The position numbers were made by a program, and so were the translations under genes. A stretch of DNA of 64,000 nt, from contig JAUCFP010000006.1 of NCBI GenBank assembly GCA_030348385.1, positions 4,987,501-5,051,500 on the forward strand. The letters are read 5' to 3'. A model generated the notes under the pieces. That model saw only the letters and a program-made list of their open reading frames with translations, did not search any database and was not told the DNA's origin. The DNA is from Cytobacillus sp. NJ13. GTDB taxonomy: Bacteria > Bacillota > Bacilli > Bacillales > Cytobacillaceae. Each line of letters starts with the position of its first letter. Within the stretch, counting starts at the first letter, position 1. Positions 47,908-54,551 of the stretch are shown here, piece after piece.

Positions 47908-48285
47908 TTGAACAAAGTAACAAAGCTAACTGTCGGAGTCGTTGCTGGTCTGTTGCTGGTCACTGGTTGTCAATCGAGTGAAAACGAGGTCACGAAACAA
48001 GACCTCCAGCAATTACAACAAGTCATGAAAATGAATGTAAGTCAAACGAAAGCGAGTCTGTCAGCAATGAGTCAGCTCGTGAAGGAACAGAAAGAAAGTC
48101 AGTTGGTTTACACGGTAACGAGTGAACGCTCTGACGGTTATGTGAAAACGGTCAACGGTCAAGGTCAGAATTGTTTTCTCTCTGACGTTGAAATGAACCT
48201 CATGGAGCTTCAAGAGGGAGACCAAGTCAAAATATTGTTGAACGAGTTCGGAGAGGTCGTATCTGTTGAGGGGGTGAACCCATGA
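47908..48285 (+). CDS. Small lipoprotein
   Basis: 125-aa protein with a signal peptide and lipobox LVTGC (Cys21), so it should be attached to the outer face of the membrane. The rest is a Gln-rich helical segment and a beta-rich end. TTG start with AAAGGGGA 7 nt upstream. Not recognised. It overlaps the next small ORF by 4 nt (ATGA). Confidence 0.75.
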   Translation: MNKVTKLTVGVVAGLLLVTGCQSSENEVTKQDLQQLQQVMKMNVSQTKASLSAMSQLVKEQKESQLVYTVTSERSDGYVKTVNGQGQNCFLSDVEMNLMELQEGDQVKILLNEFGEVVSVEGVNP

Positions 48286-48425
48286 CAAGACAAGAGTTGT
48301 TTGAATATTTACGGTCAGAACTTGGAGCTGACGTTGACGGAATAACCGTTGAGGAGTACGCTCTGAAAATTGGTTATGTCTGGAACGAATATTCCCAGCG
48401 TTATGAACAAGTGACCGAGGTCTAA
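48282..48425 (+). CDS. 47-residue protein
   Basis: Starts MTRQELFEYLRSEL and ends QYEQVTEV-like (EQVTEV). ATGA overlap with the lipoprotein indicates translational coupling. Small helical acidic protein; no family recognised. Confidence 0.65.
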   Translation: MTRQELFEYLRSELGADVDGITVEEYALKIGYVWNEYSQRYEQVTEV

Positions 48426-48506
48426 ATTGTTGCTCGTTGCATTGCGGTCTTTGAAAACTAAAAATTTGAATGTCCTCTGGGAGAGGACGGAAGGAGAATG
48501 TTTATT

Positions 48507-49319
48507 ATGGTATGGGGAACAAAAACCATTTTAGCTGGAGTTTTAGGAACTGGACTCATTGTTTCAACAATCACTTGGACTGGAGGAGCAAACATTGACT
48601 CCATTCGTTCCAGTGTAAACAACATTCAAAACAAGCTCACAACGGCAATTGCTGACAATAACTTTTTGAAAACGTCCTATGACACATTGAAAACAACTTT
48701 TGACGGAGCTGTTCAACAAGCTAATACAACAATCAATGACATGAAACGAGAACGAGAAATTCTCAACGGTCAAATTGAGGACTTGACCAAACAGCTCAAC
48801 GACTTGAAAGCTCAAGGACAGACTGGTCAAGCAGAAGCTCAAGCAGAAATTGACCGTCTTGAAGCTGAACTTGAGAAAGCAAACGCTCAAATTCAAGCTC
48901 TGGACGAGGAAATAAAAGCTCTGGACTCTGGAACAACTTACACGGCTGTCAATAAAACGAGTTACACGGCTCCAACGACAGCAAACATTGACGATGGAAC
49001 AGGAGTTTTTATCACGGCTGAAGCAACAGCTTTCAACAAAGCTGGAGCTGAAATCATGGCTCAAGAGTCTTACAGAAAAGCAATTGAAGCTGACCATTTA
49101 GCAAAAGGAATGGAGTTCACTATCATTGGGGTTGACGTTTACACAGAGGGAACTCAAACCTATTTGTCATATGTAATCAAACCAAAGGTCTCCGAGGTTG
49201 AAGCAATTTATTCTCAAGCTGTAAATGACTTATTAATGGCAATTGGAAAAGGTTCAATCAGTATTTTATATTACGAAAATATTGATGGTCAAAAAGCTGG
49301 TCTTTCAATGCTTCAATAG
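48507..49319 (+). CDS. Membrane-anchored coiled-coil protein
   Basis: 270-aa protein with an N-terminal membrane segment (about 7-27), a coiled coil over about 30-145 and a C-terminal globular domain. Rich in Ala, Gln and Asn. ATG 48507 is favoured because AAGGAG lies 10 nt upstream; ATG 48498 is only 1 nt from it. Not recognised. Together with the lipoprotein it could form a surface structure. Confidence 0.7.
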   Translation: MVWGTKTILAGVLGTGLIVSTITWTGGANIDSIRSSVNNIQNKLTTAIADNNFLKTSYDTLKTTFDGAVQQANTTINDMKREREILNGQIEDLTKQLNDLKAQGQTGQAEAQAEIDRLEAELEKANAQIQALDEEIKALDSGTTYTAVNKTSYTAPTTANIDDGTGVFITAEATAFNKAGAEIMAQESYRKAIEADHLAKGMEFTIIGVDVYTEGTQTYLSYVIKPKVSEVEAIYSQAVNDLLMAIGKGSISILYYENIDGQKAGLSMLQ

Positions 49320-49356
49320 TTTGACCGCTTGAGTTGAGACGAGTTGAGAACAGTAA

Positions 49357-49392
49357 GGGGAGCGAGGTCATTTCCTCGGCTCCTCCTTTTTA
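49357..49392 (+). terminator. Terminator after the coiled-coil gene
   Basis: GGGGAGCGAGG pairs with CCTCGGCTCC and TTTTTATTTT follows. Confidence 0.8.
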
Positions 49393-49417
49393 TTTTACCG
49401 AGAGGAGAATTTGAATA

Positions 49418-49648
49418 ATGGCAACGAGTGACAAAACATTGCAATTAATGAAACAGACCTTTAATGAATGGAACGCTCTCAAACGTTGGGCAACGTTGGA
49501 GGACATTGAACGAGAAAAGGGGAACTATGACCAAGCGAGAACAATGGAAATTAATAAATTGAAATATATGGGACGAATTGAGTTGAGTCTCCGAGCTTTA
49601 CAAAGTGAATTGAGATATGGTCAAGAACTAGAGGAACAAGCAAACTAG
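49418..49648 (+). CDS. Hypothetical protein, 76 aa
   Basis: Helical, charged soluble protein with no recognised domain. GAGAGGAG lies upstream of the ATG. Continues the plus-strand gene line. Confidence 0.65.
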   Translation: MATSDKTLQLMKQTFNEWNALKRWATLEDIEREKGNYDQARTMEINKLKYMGRIELSLRALQSELRYGQELEEQAN

Positions 49649-49793
49649 AAAACTGATAGGAACAACGAGGGAATAGTTCGGACTGTTCCCTTTTTACTGA
49701 TTTACAAAATTGAGTTGTGGAGTAATTGCTTAAAGTGGTAATATTGTTTTGAAAATTACATACTAAAACAGAAAAAAGGAGGTTGAAACAGAA

Positions 49794-50021
49794 TTGAAAA
49801 CAGTTAGATTTAAATTAGCTCAAATATTATTCGATAGAAAAATGAGTCAGAAACAATTATGTGAAATAACAAATATTAGAGAAGCCACGCTTTCAACGAT
49901 TATCCGCAACAATACATTAAAAATAAACTATGAACATTTGGGAACTATTATGGACGCTCTCAACATTACTGACTTTAATGAAATTCTGGAGCTTGTTGAG
50001 GTTCCAGACAATACGAGATAG
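49794..50021 (+). CDS. Second XRE-type regulator
   Basis: 75-aa Cro/CI-type HTH protein (MSQKQLCEITNIREATLSTI, about residues 18-37), of the short HTH_26-like kind. TTG start with AAAGGAGG upstream. A GAGTAATTGCTTA and GGTAATATTG region before it resembles the operator repeats at 47296, so it may act there. Confidence 0.8.
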   Translation: MKTVRFKLAQILFDRKMSQKQLCEITNIREATLSTIIRNNTLKINYEHLGTIMDALNITDFNEILELVEVPDNTR

Positions 50022-50027
50022 TGAACG

Positions 50028-50062
50028 AGACCTTTTTCATAAATTGGAAAGGGTCTTTTTAT
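50028..50062 (+). terminator. Terminator after the second XRE gene
   Basis: GACCTTTTTC pairs with GGAAAGGGTC and a T run follows. Confidence 0.8.
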
Positions 50063-50278
50063 ATGGCAACAGGAACAGGAAAAACCGCTTTTCTACCTTT
50101 TTAATAGTTCCCAGTTAGGAACCTTTTGACATTCCCTTGAGGTTCCTTTGTGAAAGCTCCCAGACAAGACCGAACAACATGAAATGACTCGTTTTTAAAA
50201 TTATGTAAAGAAAGAGTCACAACTTGAGAGAGACCTCGTTGAACTGAACAAGAGAAACAGTTCAAGGAGGTTTTTATT

Positions 50279-51205
50279 TTGGGAAAAAGGTTCAAGACGG
50301 AGCTGTCTGAACGGTCTGGAGTCGTTGGAAAGGTCTGTTCTGGTTGCATGGAATGGAAACCTTTGGAGGAATATTTCAGCAAAATGGACGGACTCGGAGG
50401 ACGTTTCTCAAAGTGTAAACTTTGTAAAGGTTTCAAAGGGAAACAATACACAAAACTTGAAACAGTAAATGGAGTCACTGGAAAGAATTGCTCACAGTGT
50501 AATGAGTGGAAACCGCTGGAGGAGTTCAACAAAGACAGAGAATGTCTTGGAGGACGTAAAGCAAAATGTAAGGTCTGTTCAAAAGGATATTACAAAGAGA
50601 ACAGAGACAAAATGCTGACACAACAAATTGAGTATTACACTGAAAACAAAGAAAAAATTCAAGAATATCATAAACAGTATTATTTGGAAAACGTTGAAAC
50701 ATACAGAGAAAGAAACTCTCAATGGATAAAGGAAAATAAAAAACGGTTCAGAGAACTGACGAGAAAATCTGGAAACAAATGGAGGAAGAACAATCCAGAA
50801 AAAGTGAATACTTTGAACCAGAAAAGAAAAGCAAAACAGAAAGCTCTCCCTCATGACTGGACTCAAAAAGAACGAGAGGAAACGCTCCAATATTTCGGAG
50901 GTTGCTGTTTGACTGGAGCAACAGAGAGCATTCATTTTGACCATGTCATTCCATTGGCAACAGGTCACGGAGGAACAGTTTTTGAGAACATGGTTCCTTT
51001 ACGAGCTGACTTGAACCTTTCCAAGAGAGACTCCAATTTATTCCTCTGGTTCGAGGACAACAAGGAACGCTTTGACCTTTCTCAAGACCGTTTTGACAGT
51101 CTCATTGAATATCTGTCAGACCTCAACGGAATGACTCCAGAACAATATAGGGAGTATGTTTTCTATTGTCACGAGAATAAACAAGACCTCACTCAAATTT
51201 CATGA
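50279..51205 (+). CDS. HNH endonuclease with two tandem Cys4 fingers
   Basis: 308-aa protein. Two similar CxxC-x22-CxxC fingers lie at C20/C23/C46/C49 and C71/C74/C97/C100, exactly 51 residues apart, followed by a basic helical linker and a C-terminal HNH core (HFDHVIPLATGHGG, then NMVPLRADLN). TTG start with AAGGAGG 8 nt upstream. The fingers share the WKPLEE motif, so they arose by duplication. It lies near the right end of the element. Confidence 0.9.
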   Translation: MGKRFKTELSERSGVVGKVCSGCMEWKPLEEYFSKMDGLGGRFSKCKLCKGFKGKQYTKLETVNGVTGKNCSQCNEWKPLEEFNKDRECLGGRKAKCKVCSKGYYKENRDKMLTQQIEYYTENKEKIQEYHKQYYLENVETYRERNSQWIKENKKRFRELTRKSGNKWRKNNPEKVNTLNQKRKAKQKALPHDWTQKEREETLQYFGGCCLTGATESIHFDHVIPLATGHGGTVFENMVPLRADLNLSKRDSNLFLWFEDNKERFDLSQDRFDSLIEYLSDLNGMTPEQYREYVFYCHENKQDLTQIS

Positions 51206-51434
51206 GTTGGGGTCTTTTTATTTGGGAACCTTTTGACATTCCCTCTGGGAACCTTTGTAAAGGAACCAAGTCCAAACAAGACAACAAGAGCTGACTCGTT
51301 ATTTGAACTCGTTTAGAAAAGAGGAGTTTGAAAAGTTTTTGCTCCGAGTTGGTCACGACTCCAGACCTTTCTCGTTGTGTCAGACATAGGACAAATTCAT
51401 TTGTTCATAGTCTGGGAATGAGGAGTGAGGAACC
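51206..51434 (+). other. Gap with palindrome before the 48-aa ORF
   Basis: About 230 nt. The main feature is a 34-bp interrupted palindrome at 51381-51414 with outer arms CAGAC / GTCTG and inner arms ACAAAT / ATTTGT. A CATAGTCT could be a mother-cell-type -10, but no good -35 is at the right distance. Confidence 0.4.
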
Positions 51435-51581
51435 ATGAGAGAACAGCTTGAGGAACTCTTGAAGGGGAAAGAACTGACCAGCTCCAAGACGGTTGACGGA
51501 GTTGGAACGGTTGAGGTTTATGGAAAATTAGATTTTGAGAAACTCGTTGAACGACTCTTGAAAAGCTCTCTAATAAAGTAA
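51435..51581 (+). CDS. 48-residue protein beside the right junction
   Basis: Starts MREQLEELLKGKEL, is helical and charged, and ends SLIK. In the excised circle it lies directly before the joined junction and the serine recombinase gene, same strand. Its size and place fit a recombination directionality factor, but no family similarity is seen. The stop lies 12 nt past the end of the convergent cotJC read-through. Confidence 0.6.
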   Translation: MREQLEELLKGKELTSSKTVDGVGTVEVYGKLDFEKLVERLLKSSLIK

Positions 51582-51624
51582 AACGCTGGAGGTCATTGAA
51601 CCTCCTTTCTTTTTGTTTAATAGT

Positions 51625-51665
51625 TGCAAAATAGAAACAGTTCGTTTATAAACCATTGTTGCAAT
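51625..51665. repeat. Recombination junction at the right element end
   Basis: Core TTTA at 51645-51648. On the element side lies the arm AATAGAAACA (51630-51639), then GTTCG and the core. On the chromosomal side the sequence continues TAAACCATTG into cotJC. Confidence 0.85.
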
Positions 51666-51875
51666 CATTTCCAGGTGGGCAAACTCCTCAGTTCCGATAT
51701 CTGTAAGAAGTCCGATGACCTTATCCGGAATAGTATAGCGCTGATTCAAATATCTTAGGGCAGCAGCAAGTTCACCGTCCGCTCCCCCATATTGTTCAAT
51801 TAGATACTTTGCCAGTTTGGGATTGCATGTGCTTACCCTCACTGGATATTGCAGCTTCTTTTCATAAACCCACAT
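51645..51875 (-). pseudogene. cotJC: cotJC, 5' fragment (interrupted by mobile element)
   Basis: Encodes the CotJC N-terminus: MWVYEKKLQYPVRVST, then GADGELAAALRYLNQRYTIP and EEFAHLEMIATMVYK. Reading continues 26 codons into the element and stops at 51570, so a truncated protein with a foreign tail could be made. AAAGGAG lies before the ATG at 51875. CotJC resembles manganese catalase and is made in the mother cell; it needs element removal to be whole. It follows cotJB after a hairpin-bearing gap. Confidence 0.95.
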
Positions 51876-51914
51876 TTTTTCTCAGCTCCTTTCGGAAGTC
51901 CGCTAATCTATTGA

Positions 51915-51936
51915 GCGCCTTCATGCAAGAAGGCGC
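51915..51936. other. Hairpin between cotJB and cotJC
   Basis: GCGCCTTC pairs with GAAGGCGC around a 6-nt loop. No T run, so a processing or stability signal rather than a terminator. Confidence 0.6.
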
Positions 51937-51949
51937 CTGTAAACCAAAT

Positions 51950-52210
51950 TTATACTTGCCAAGGCCACGGGGCATCATCCCAATTCCATGGCTGACCGGA
52001 ATAGCTGTGTCCAAATTGCATTAATGGACCATACTTGCTCTCAATGGCATTTCTCAGTTTTTTTCGTTCCTTTGCATAGTGATTGAATTGCTTAATGGCT
52101 TCTGTATCATTGTTATGAGTGTCAAGGTATAGAGTCAGTTCCACAAGGACAAAATCCACAGCCTGAAGCTGTTCAAGGAGCTGATAGTAATCTGCCGGCA
52201 ATTGTTTCAT
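51950..52210 (-). CDS. cotJB: Spore coat protein CotJB
   Basis: Small coat-associated protein (86 aa), helical, with a C-terminus ending QPWNWDDAPWPWQV typical of CotJB. GGAGGG precedes the ATG. Second gene of cotJABC, 2 nt after cotJA; works in assembly of the inner coat under mother-cell control in B. subtilis. Confidence 0.93.
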   Translation of the reverse strand: MKQLPADYYQLLEQLQAVDFVLVELTLYLDTHNNDTEAIKQFNHYAKERKKLRNAIESKYGPLMQFGHSYSGQPWNWDDAPWPWQV

Positions 52211-52212
52211 GG

Positions 52213-52437
52213 CTATTGTCCCTCCCTGGCTTTTTCATAGGGACTGTACCATGGATCATAGAAAGCCTTCCAAAGCGTTCCTGCTCTTAAAGCCTCCATT
52301 GGTGTAAATTGTTCAAGTCCTGGCGGCTGAAATCCCATATATAGATTTGGAGGAGTGGAATAGGTTTTGACCTTTACCGGAGTGCAAGGGTCAAAGGGGC
52401 TGACATATGGGTGCCAGGTTTTACGGAGTGTATTCAT
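52213..52437 (-). CDS. cotJA: Spore coat associated protein CotJA
   Basis: Short proline-rich coat protein (74 aa): conserved WHPYVSPFDPCTPVKVK start and the EAFR-like ALRAGTLWKAFYDPWYSPYE end. First gene of the cotJ operon. AAAGGAGGG lies 7 nt before ATG 52437. Confidence 0.93.
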   Translation of the reverse strand: MNTLRKTWHPYVSPFDPCTPVKVKTYSTPPNLYMGFQPPGLEQFTPMEALRAGTLWKAFYDPWYSPYEKAREGQ

Positions 52438-52467
52438 TCATAATCCCTCCTTTTTATGCGTCATTGA

Positions 52468-52496
52468 AACTTATGAAAAGTGCAGTGTTTTTATGA
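52468..52496 (-). promoter_or_regulatory. Candidate sigma-E promoter of cotJ
   Basis: On the minus strand, TCATA (52492-52496) and CATAAGTT (ending near 52468) are 16 nt apart, close to the sigma-E form. cotJ is a known sigma-E operon in B. subtilis. Confidence 0.5.
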
Positions 52497-52584
52497 TTGT
52501 TTACTCTAATAAAAAGAGGGGAAAGTTGAGGTGATGGCGAAATTAAATGTTAGGTCTAATTAATATTACTCTGAGGTGATGGCA

Positions 52585-53217
52585 ATGTTTGTGAAAAGTA
52601 TCATGATCCCCAAACATACCTGTTATACAATCGGACAGGATGCAGCATTGATAGACGCTCTGGCTTTGCTGGAGGACCACCAGATAGACGGGCTTCCTGT
52701 ATTGGATGGCGACCAATATGCCGGCATAATTACAAGATATGGAATATATGAGAACTTCTTTTTGTCAGGGAAATCAAAGGAAGATTTTCTTGAAGGGACA
52801 TTGGTAAAGGATATTGCCACACATCAGGAGCTATATTTAAAAGGAAATGAGATTTTTGAAAAAACGCTTCTGGATTTAAAGGATTTCCCTTTACTAGCAG
52901 TTTTGGGCGATAATCGTAAATTTCTGGGCATTGTTACTCGCTTTGATGTTCTCGCTCAATTCCAGTCCGCCTTCGGCACCAATAAATCCGGCGTCAGGAT
53001 TGCGTTTACTTCTGTAGAAGCGGAAGGGCGAATAGCACGTTTAGCCGAAATCGCCCATTATTTCCATGAGCACATCATTTCCCTTGTAACCTTTGATGAA
53101 ACAGACAAACTGGTCCGCCGCATCGTGATGAAGGTGGAAAAAAATAATAATATGGATAAGTTCATCAGCAGGCTTGAAAAGTCCGGTTTCCGTGTTTTGG
53201 ATATAACAGAGGATTAA
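52585..53217 (+). CDS. CBS-pair domain protein
   Basis: 210-aa protein with two CBS motifs (about 1-60 and 70-125) and a C-terminal ACT-like part (about 133-205). CBS pairs bind adenosyl ligands and sense energy state; this layout is AcuB-like. AGGTGAT lies about 5 nt before ATG 52585; earlier ATG/GTG codons overlap it. Exact role unknown. Confidence 0.8.
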   Translation: MFVKSIMIPKHTCYTIGQDAALIDALALLEDHQIDGLPVLDGDQYAGIITRYGIYENFFLSGKSKEDFLEGTLVKDIATHQELYLKGNEIFEKTLLDLKDFPLLAVLGDNRKFLGIVTRFDVLAQFQSAFGTNKSGVRIAFTSVEAEGRIARLAEIAHYFHEHIISLVTFDETDKLVRRIVMKVEKNNNMDKFISRLEKSGFRVLDITED

Positions 53218-53276
53218 TGTAAATATAGTCAACAAAATAAATCCTTCTCATACACTTTGTATGGGAGGGATTTTTA

Positions 53277-53681
53277 GTGTTTTTTATTTTCCTGAAGCTA
53301 ATGACAGGCTTTATTAGCGGCATTTTATTTATTAAATTTTTTCCGGTGTCTATTCCAATGGGCATCTCGGATATGATTGTCATTTTTGTACTGGAGCCGG
53401 CGGGCTTCGTCCTGGGAATGACTTTTTTCCTTATCGCCTTTATAGCCAACGCAGAGATTATTAGAAGTATAATCGAGTGGACCGCCAGGCTTTTAAAAAA
53501 TATGAGGTCATTAAAACATATTGATGCTTTATTTGGGCCTGTGCTGAGTTTATTGCTTATTGGAGGCTTTTTTGTTTTGTCAGTCCTTTCGCCATGGGAA
53601 GCATTTGCCCTTTTCTGTTTTTCAGTAATTTATGGTATTATTTCTTTAGATTTCAAGAAAATCACTTTTGCCGAAGACTGA
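53277..53681 (+). CDS. Small integral membrane protein
   Basis: 134-aa protein with about four membrane segments. GTG start with GGGAGGG 6 nt upstream. Not recognised. Lies between the CBS gene and ypbG on the same strand. Confidence 0.65.
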   Translation: MFFIFLKLMTGFISGILFIKFFPVSIPMGISDMIVIFVLEPAGFVLGMTFFLIAFIANAEIIRSIIEWTARLLKNMRSLKHIDALFGPVLSLLLIGGFFVLSVLSPWEAFALFCFSVIYGIISLDFKKITFAED

Positions 53682-53708
53682 TTGAAGGCGATTGATGCAG
53701 GGGGATTT

Positions 53709-54479
53709 ATGATATACTTAATAGCTTTGGCCTTAATTGGCGGTGTGTGTTTACTAATGTTTATGCTTAGGGAGGCATTTGCAGATAGAATTATATATAA
53801 AGAGCTTTCTTTTCCTGAATTCCCGGAAAGCTTCGGTGAAGTAAAGCTTTTTTTTATTTCTGATATTCATAAACGGACGGTGTCAGAAACGATAATCGGG
53901 GAGATTAAAGAGAAGAAGCCTGACCTGGTCATCATCGGCGGCGATCTCTTGGAAAAAGGAGTCCCTTTTGAAAGAGTAAAGAAAAACCTAATGGGGTTAA
54001 AGGAATGCGGGCCCGTCTATTTCGTTTGGGGGAATAATGACTATGAAGTGGATTATCATCAGCTCGATGCTCTGCTCCTCGAATGCGGAGTAAAAATTCT
54101 TGATAATACTGCCCTTTCCTTTGAATCAAATGAAGGAGAACGTTTTATTTTGATGGGAACAGATGATCTCAGCAAGGATAGAGATCGGCTTGACCTTGCA
54201 CTTAAGGATGCGGGTTCAGGAGGATTTCGGGTGCTGGTCAGCCATGACCCAAGAATCATTAACAGTATAAAAAAAGAACAAAATATTCACCTGGTCTTAA
54301 GCGGACACACGCATGGCGGGCAAATTCATATTTTCGGGTTTAGCCCATATGAGAAGGGGCAGATAAAAGTACTGCCGCAAACAACAATTCTGATCAGCAA
54401 CGGCTACGGTACGACCGGTGTGCCATTGCGGCTGGGGGCAAAGCCGGAAACTCATTTCATTACTCTTAATAAAGGCTGA
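53709..54479 (+). CDS. ypbG: Metallophosphoesterase YpbG
   Basis: 256-aa calcineurin-like phosphoesterase with an N-terminal membrane anchor (about 1-20). Metal motifs are FISDIHKR, IGGDLLEKG, WGNNDYE, VLVSHDPR and SGHTHGGQIH. ATG 53709 follows AGGGGGA; the TTG at 53682 lacks such a site. YpbG is near recS in B. subtilis too. Substrate unknown. Confidence 0.9.
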   Translation: MIYLIALALIGGVCLLMFMLREAFADRIIYKELSFPEFPESFGEVKLFFISDIHKRTVSETIIGEIKEKKPDLVIIGGDLLEKGVPFERVKKNLMGLKECGPVYFVWGNNDYEVDYHQLDALLLECGVKILDNTALSFESNEGERFILMGTDDLSKDRDRLDLALKDAGSGGFRVLVSHDPRIINSIKKEQNIHLVLSGHTHGGQIHIFGFSPYEKGQIKVLPQTTILISNGYGTTGVPLRLGAKPETHFITLNKG

Positions 54480-54498
54480 AAATAAAACACACCCAGAT

Positions 54499-54528
54499 TT
54501 TACAGTTCCAGCGACGGTTTTTTATAAT
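54499..54528 (+). promoter_or_regulatory. Sigma-A promoter of the CarH/LitR-like gene
   Basis: TTTACA at 54499-54504 and TATAAT at 54523-54528, 18 nt apart. Confidence 0.6.
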
Positions 54529-54551
54529 TAGTAATGAATGGAGGGCTGGGC

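Larger units (their letters stand above)
36377..51648. mobile_element. 15.3-kb intervening element inserted in cotJC (skin-like)
   Basis: The borders are set by a 4-bp direct repeat TTTA (36377-36380 and 51645-51648). Excision gives a 15,268-bp circle and restores cotJC in frame. A large serine recombinase gene lies 72 bp inside the left end. No virion or lysis genes are recognised. Contents: two recombinases, two XRE regulators, helicase-like ATPase, small-terminase-like HTH protein, two HNH proteins, a putative AbiJ/HEPN gene, a lipoprotein and a membrane coiled-coil protein. I found no GATC in it by eye, unlike the flanks. Known precedents are skin in sigK, SPbeta in spsM and the gerE element of B. 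cereus. Confidence 0.93.

Noticed and set aside
36377..51648. Intact prophage
   Set aside because: I recognise no capsid, portal, large terminase, tail or lysis gene; the element is 15 kb and carries mostly non-structural genes.
51570..51875. Independent 101-aa gene
   Set aside because: The first 76 or so residues are the CotJC N-terminus; the rest is read-through into the element.
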